From the NCBI GenBank assembly GCA_937893815.1, contig CALCSH010000593.1, positions 1 through 8,932 on the forward strand: a stretch of DNA of 8,932 nt, in the 5' to 3' direction. Origin of the DNA: an uncultured Anaerolineae bacterium (GTDB taxonomy: Bacteria; Chloroflexota; Anaerolineae; Anaerolineales; UBA11858). Positions within the stretch are counted from its first letter, which is position 1. Each line of letters begins with the position of its first letter. The position numbers and the translations under genes are program-made. Under the pieces are notes generated by a model. It did not search any database. It saw nothing but the letters and a program-made list of their open reading frames with translations, and was not told where the DNA came from. Of this stretch, positions 5,967 through 8,932 are shown one piece after another.

Positions 5967-7520
5967 ATGTATATTGGCGATTATCTTGGACGAAGAGAAA
6001 TTTATTCCCCGGACACGCTGGCAATCATCGATGCTGGTAAAGACCCCGAGCTACGGCTGACCTACAAGCAATGGAACCGGCGCGTCAACCGGCTGGCAAA
6101 CTGGTTGAGCGATACCGCAAAAGTCGGCTTTCGCGACCGGGTAGCCATTTTGGCGCGTGATGGCATTGAACATCTCGATTCGTTTTATGCCTGCGGCAAG
6201 TTGGGCGCTATCCATACAGCACTCAACTGGCGGCTACACTGGCGCGAACTTATTGCCCTGATCGAAGATACGCAACCCAAAGTGCTGATCTACTCCGACG
6301 ATTTTATCGACAGCGTGCGCGAAATCGAAAAAGCCATCCACGCCACCGGCTACCGCATCCCCTTCTACCTGCACATCGAAGGCCGGGGCATCGCCAACAG
6401 CCTGCATTTTGAAAGCACGCTGCAAAGCGCGCCCGATACCCCGGTGAGCAACGACCGCGTCACCAAAGAAGATATTGCCTGCCTGCTCTTCACCGGCGGC
6501 ACCACCGGTCTGCCTAAAGGCGCGCAGATCAGCCATCGCCAGATAGCCTGGAACGTTCTCAACACCGTGATCCACGATCTGGCACACGACGACACGTACC
6601 TGTGCGTTTTTCCGCTCTTCCACGCCGGAGGGCTGTTCGCCTACGTTTCTTCGCAGATCGTCTTTGGCAATACTACCATTTTGACGCGCATCTTCGACCC
6701 CGAACAGGTGCTGAATCTGATCGAGCGTGAGCAAGTCACCGTTTTTGCAGGCGTGCCGACCATGTATCAGGGGCTGACTCAGGCCCCCAACTGGGATTCT
6801 GCCGATATGAGCAGTTTGCGATTCTGCACCAGCGGTGGCGCTCCGCTGCCAGTTCCCTTGGTGGAGCAATATACCCGCGAGAAAGGTATCCGCTTTAAGC
6901 AGGGCTTCGGCATGACGGAATTCGGCCCGGGGTTGTTTGCCCTGCCCCCGGAGGACGCCATCCGTAAAGCGGGCAGCATTGGCAGGCCGAACTACTTTGT
7001 GGATGTGCGCATCGTCGATGAATACAATCGACCCCTGGGGCCAAATCTGCCCGGGGAACTGATTCTGCGCGGGCCTTCGGGATTCTCCGGGTATTGGAAC
7101 AACCCCGAGGCCTCGTCCGCCGTACTCGATGATGATGGCTGGTTCCACACCGGGGATATCGTCGAATATGATGACGAATGGTACTTCTACGTCCGCGACC
7201 GCAAAAAAGATATGTTCATCTCCGGCGGGGAAAATGTCTACCCGGTGGAAATCGAAAATGTGCTCTATAAACATTCGGCGGTACATATGTGCGCGGTAGT
7301 CGGCCTACCCGATGAGAAATGGGGCGAAGTCGGGCTGGCTTGCGTAGTGCTCAAGCCGGGTGCGGATACATCGGAAGATAGTTTGATGGAACACATGCGC
7401 TCGCACCTGGCACGCTACAAAGTGCCCAAGCGCGTAACGATTATGGAGGCGCTGCCGCTTTCGGGTATGGGTAAAATTTTGAAGCGCGAACTGCGTGAAA
7501 AATTCATAGGACACGAATAA
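5967..7520 (+). CDS. AMP-forming acyl-CoA synthetase/ligase (ANL superfamily)
   Basis: The 517-aa product is full length for acyl- or aryl-CoA ligases. ANL enzymes adenylate a carboxylate with ATP and transfer the acyl group to CoA or another thiol. Motifs in order: the P-loop-like LFTGGTTGLPKGA (174-186), FPLFHAGG (215-222), GGAPLP (290-295), GFGMTEFG (313-320), GWFHTGD with Asp397 (391-397), VRDRKKDMFISGGENVYP (409-426) with the hinge and CoA-binding region, and the catalytic Lys503 in PLSGMGKILKREL near the C-terminus. All key residues are present, so it should be active. There is no fused carrier domain or membrane segment. The chain length or aromatic nature of the substrate cannot be read from sequence alone. 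It stands alone between two repeat-bearing gaps but is collinear with the other thioester enzymes. OleC also belongs to this superfamily, but nothing here specifically identifies OleC. Confidence 0.94.
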   Translation: MYIGDYLGRREIYSPDTLAIIDAGKDPELRLTYKQWNRRVNRLANWLSDTAKVGFRDRVAILARDGIEHLDSFYACGKLGAIHTALNWRLHWRELIALIEDTQPKVLIYSDDFIDSVREIEKAIHATGYRIPFYLHIEGRGIANSLHFESTLQSAPDTPVSNDRVTKEDIACLLFTGGTTGLPKGAQISHRQIAWNVLNTVIHDLAHDDTYLCVFPLFHAGGLFAYVSSQIVFGNTTILTRIFDPEQVLNLIEREQVTVFAGVPTMYQGLTQAPNWDSADMSSLRFCTSGGAPLPVPLVEQYTREKGIRFKQGFGMTEFGPGLFALPPEDAIRKAGSIGRPNYFVDVRIVDEYNRPLGPNLPGELILRGPSGFSGYWNNPEASSAVLDDDGWFHTGDIVEYDDEWYFYVRDRKKDMFISGGENVYPVEIENVLYKHSAVHMCAVVGLPDEKWGEVGLACVVLKPGADTSEDSLMEHMRSHLARYKVPKRVTIMEALPLSGMGKILKRELREKFIGHE

Positions 7521-7534
7521 ACGGGCAAAATTTC

Positions 7535-7611
7535 ACCGCTGAGTACGCGGAGAACGCAGAGTTTCCGATCTTTTTCTGGCTTCTCTCAGCGGTCTCTGCG
7601 CTCTCTGCGGT
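7535..7611. repeat. Long imperfect inverted repeat of 9-nt CGCnGAGnn units, copy 2
   Basis: The left arm has units CCGCTGAGT, ACGCGGAGA, ACGCAGAGT. After a pyrimidine-rich spacer (7562-7582), the right arm has units TCTCAGCGG, TCTCTGCGC and TCTCTGCGGT. The outer ACCGC...GCGGT ends and the three-unit arms match the copy at 5829-5898, while the spacers differ. It begins 14 nt after the ligase stop, where a terminator would be expected. The + strand of the right arm is T-rich, but there is no clean T run after the stem. Confidence 0.8.
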
Positions 7612-7672
7612 AAGTATTGGCTCGGCCGGATGTCACCAATGCTTTGCAGGGAGACAACCAAATTCCATTTTT

Positions 7673-7678
7673 AAGGAG
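7673..7678 (+). promoter_or_regulatory. Ribosome binding site of the thiolase
   Basis: AAGGAG lies 9 nt before the ATG at 7688 and supports that start. The N-terminus then runs directly into the family-typical ALVGAGMSKFG. Confidence 0.75.
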
Positions 7679-7687
7679 ATTAGTCAC

Positions 7688-8932
7688 ATGAACAAGAAAA
7701 AACTCAGTCGCGGCGTGGCACTGGTCGGCGCGGGGATGAGCAAATTTGGCGCTTTCCCCGGACTTGCAACGCGCGACTTGTTTGTAGAAGCCTTTCAAGA
7801 AATGCTCGGCACGGTCGATAAGGGCATTGACCCCAAGCGTATCGAAGCCCTGTATATTGGCAATTACAGCAGCGACCTGTTCGAACATCAGGGACACACC
7901 GCGCCAATTATGGCCGACTGGGTTGGACTTACCCCGCGTCCAGCGACCCGCGTGGAAGATGCCTGCGCCAGTAGCGGTGTTGCGCTGCGGCAGGGCATTA
8001 TTGCCATTGCCTCGGGGCTGTATGATATTGTGCTGGTCGGCGGTATCGAGAAAATGAGCGACCTGCCCACCGCTGAAGTCACCGATACTCTGGCAACCGC
8101 CAGCGATATGCTCTACGAAATTCCGGCGGGATTCACCTTCCCCGGCTTTTATGCAGCGATGGGAACTGCCTACATGCACCAGTACGGCGCAACGCCGGAG
8201 AGCTTTATGCGCGTGGGCATCAAAAATCACACCAACGGCGCTCTCAACGAAAAGGCGCAATTTGGCAGCACCATCCGTCAGGTGATGGAAGGCAAAATTG
8301 CTGGCGCAAAGGCCAAAGGCCGACCGTTGCCAACCTGGGCCGACGAGATGGAATTTTTACACGACAATCGCGCCAATCCGATTATCGCCTGGCCGATGCG
8401 CCTGTTTGACTGCTCCCCCATCTCGGATGGCGCGGTAGCTCTGTTGCTGGTGAGTGATGAAATCGCCAAACAATTCACCCATGATCCACTGTATATCATC
8501 GGCTCCGGGCAAGCCAGTGATGTGGCGTTGCACGACCGCCAAGTGCTGACATCCATCAAGGCGGCACGGCTGGCGGGGCAAGAAGCCTACGAAATGGCGG
8601 GAGTAAGCCCTCAGAACATTCAGGTGGCCGAAGTGCATGACTGCTTCACGATTGCCGAGATTATCGCTACCGAAGATTTAGGATTCTTTGCGCCGGGCGA
8701 GGGCTATAAAGCCGCCGAGAATGGCGAAACCGCCCGTACAGGCTCACGACCGATCAATACTTCCGGCGGGCTAAAATCCAAAGGCCATCCGGTAGGAGCT
8801 TCGGGAGCCGGACAGGCGGTTGAAATCTGGAAGCAACTGCGCGGCGTCGCCGGTGAGCGTCAGGTAGCGGGCAATCCACGCCTGGGGTTGACGCATAATG
8901 TTGGGAGTACCGCCCTATCCTGCGTGGTACAC
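7688..8932 (+). CDS. SCP-x-type thiolase / acetyl-CoA acetyltransferase-like (3'-truncated by the window)
   Basis: The frame is open from the ATG at 7688 to the last base, giving 415 residues with no stop; only a short C-terminal tail should be missing. The thiolase fold is clear: VGAGMSKFG (13-21), the nucleophile Cys93 in EDACASSG, VLVGGIEKMS (115-124), SDGAVALLLVSDE (246-258), His317 in EVHDCF, His367 in GGLKSKGHPVGASG and HNVGSTA (403-409). The HDCF and GHP motifs fit the SCP-x-like (SCP2-type) thiolase group, not the FadA/AtoB group with its late CxG cysteine. Members catalyse CoA-dependent Claisen condensation or cleavage of 3-oxoacyl-CoA and often work with a DUF35 zinc-ribbon/OB protein encoded beside them, which may lie beyond the window. 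It follows a repeat-bearing gap of 167 nt. The substrate is unknown. Confidence 0.92.
   Translation, partial: MNKKKLSRGVALVGAGMSKFGAFPGLATRDLFVEAFQEMLGTVDKGIDPKRIEALYIGNYSSDLFEHQGHTAPIMADWVGLTPRPATRVEDACASSGVALRQGIIAIASGLYDIVLVGGIEKMSDLPTAEVTDTLATASDMLYEIPAGFTFPGFYAAMGTAYMHQYGATPESFMRVGIKNHTNGALNEKAQFGSTIRQVMEGKIAGAKAKGRPLPTWADEMEFLHDNRANPIIAWPMRLFDCSPISDGAVALLLVSDEIAKQFTHDPLYIIGSGQASDVALHDRQVLTSIKAARLAGQEAYEMAGVSPQNIQVAEVHDCFTIAEIIATEDLGFFAPGEGYKAAENGETARTGSRPINTSGGLKSKGHPVGASGAGQAVEIWKQLRGVAGERQVAGNPRLGLTHNVGSTALSCVVH

Noticed and set aside
5740..6024. Antisense frame reading TAEHAESAE
   Set aside because: It is translated from the 9-nt-unit fold-back repeat. Such peptide strings are a known artefact of this repeat type and not a gene.
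6234..7286. Long antisense open frame (about 350 codons) inside the acyl-CoA ligase
   Set aside because: The + strand frame has every ANL motif in order. The antisense product has no recognisable motif and is explained by codon bias of the real gene.
2787..7520. Direct assignment of the genes as oleD, oleA, oleB, oleC
   Set aside because: The hydrolase has a Ser nucleophile, the SDR is a classical FabG-like protein, and the KAS III-like protein lacks the His and Asn kept in OleA, so only the class composition matches.
7586..8260. Antisense open frame of 224 codons across the thiolase start
   Set aside because: The + strand thiolase frame carries the catalytic Cys and conserved motifs and is open to the window end; the antisense frame is incidental.

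Overview
The window (8932 bp, moderate to high GC) looks like bacterial chromosome, most likely from a member of the Chloroflexota (Anaerolineae-like). That assignment is inference. It rests on a large MalT-like regulator ending in a winged-helix/BTAD module, a short YRGSIRH...FTRW small protein, and intergenic repeats of the 'CGCnGAG' type, which are common in environmental genomes of this kind. No rRNA, tRNA, CRISPR array, transposase or phage gene is visible.

Layout, all genes on the + strand: (1) 1-2706, the 5'-truncated end of a large TPR/BTAD transcriptional regulator; (2) 2707-2786, a short gap with two back-to-back inverted repeats; (3) 2787-5638, a tight gene string: a 71-aa conserved-looking small protein, a classical SDR (FabG-like), a FabH/KAS III-like enzyme and a serine alpha/beta-hydrolase, with overlaps or gaps of 1-3 nt; (4) 5639-5966, a non-coding gap with a probable gene relic, three stacked fold-back elements and a possible promoter; (5) 5967-7520, an AMP-forming acyl-CoA ligase; (6) 7521-7687, a gap with a second copy of the fold-back repeat; (7) 7688 to the window end, an SCP-x-type thiolase lacking only its extreme C-terminus.

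Together the enzymes make up an acyl-thioester pathway: activation (ligase), C-C bond formation or cleavage or acyl transfer (KAS III-like and thiolase), ketoreduction (SDR) and release or hydrolysis (hydrolase). The four types SDR + KAS III/thiolase-fold + alpha/beta-hydrolase + AMP ligase match the composition of the OleABCD long-chain olefin system. However, the subfamilies differ: the hydrolase has a Ser nucleophile, the SDR is classical, and the KAS III-like protein keeps its Cys but has Thr and Tyr where the usual catalytic His and Asn should be. The cluster is therefore best described as an uncharacterised acyl-CoA/lipid-type pathway, probably controlled by the adjacent regulator. The most interesting items are the atypical KAS III active site, the Ole-like composition, the coupled small protein and the paired intergenic repeats.
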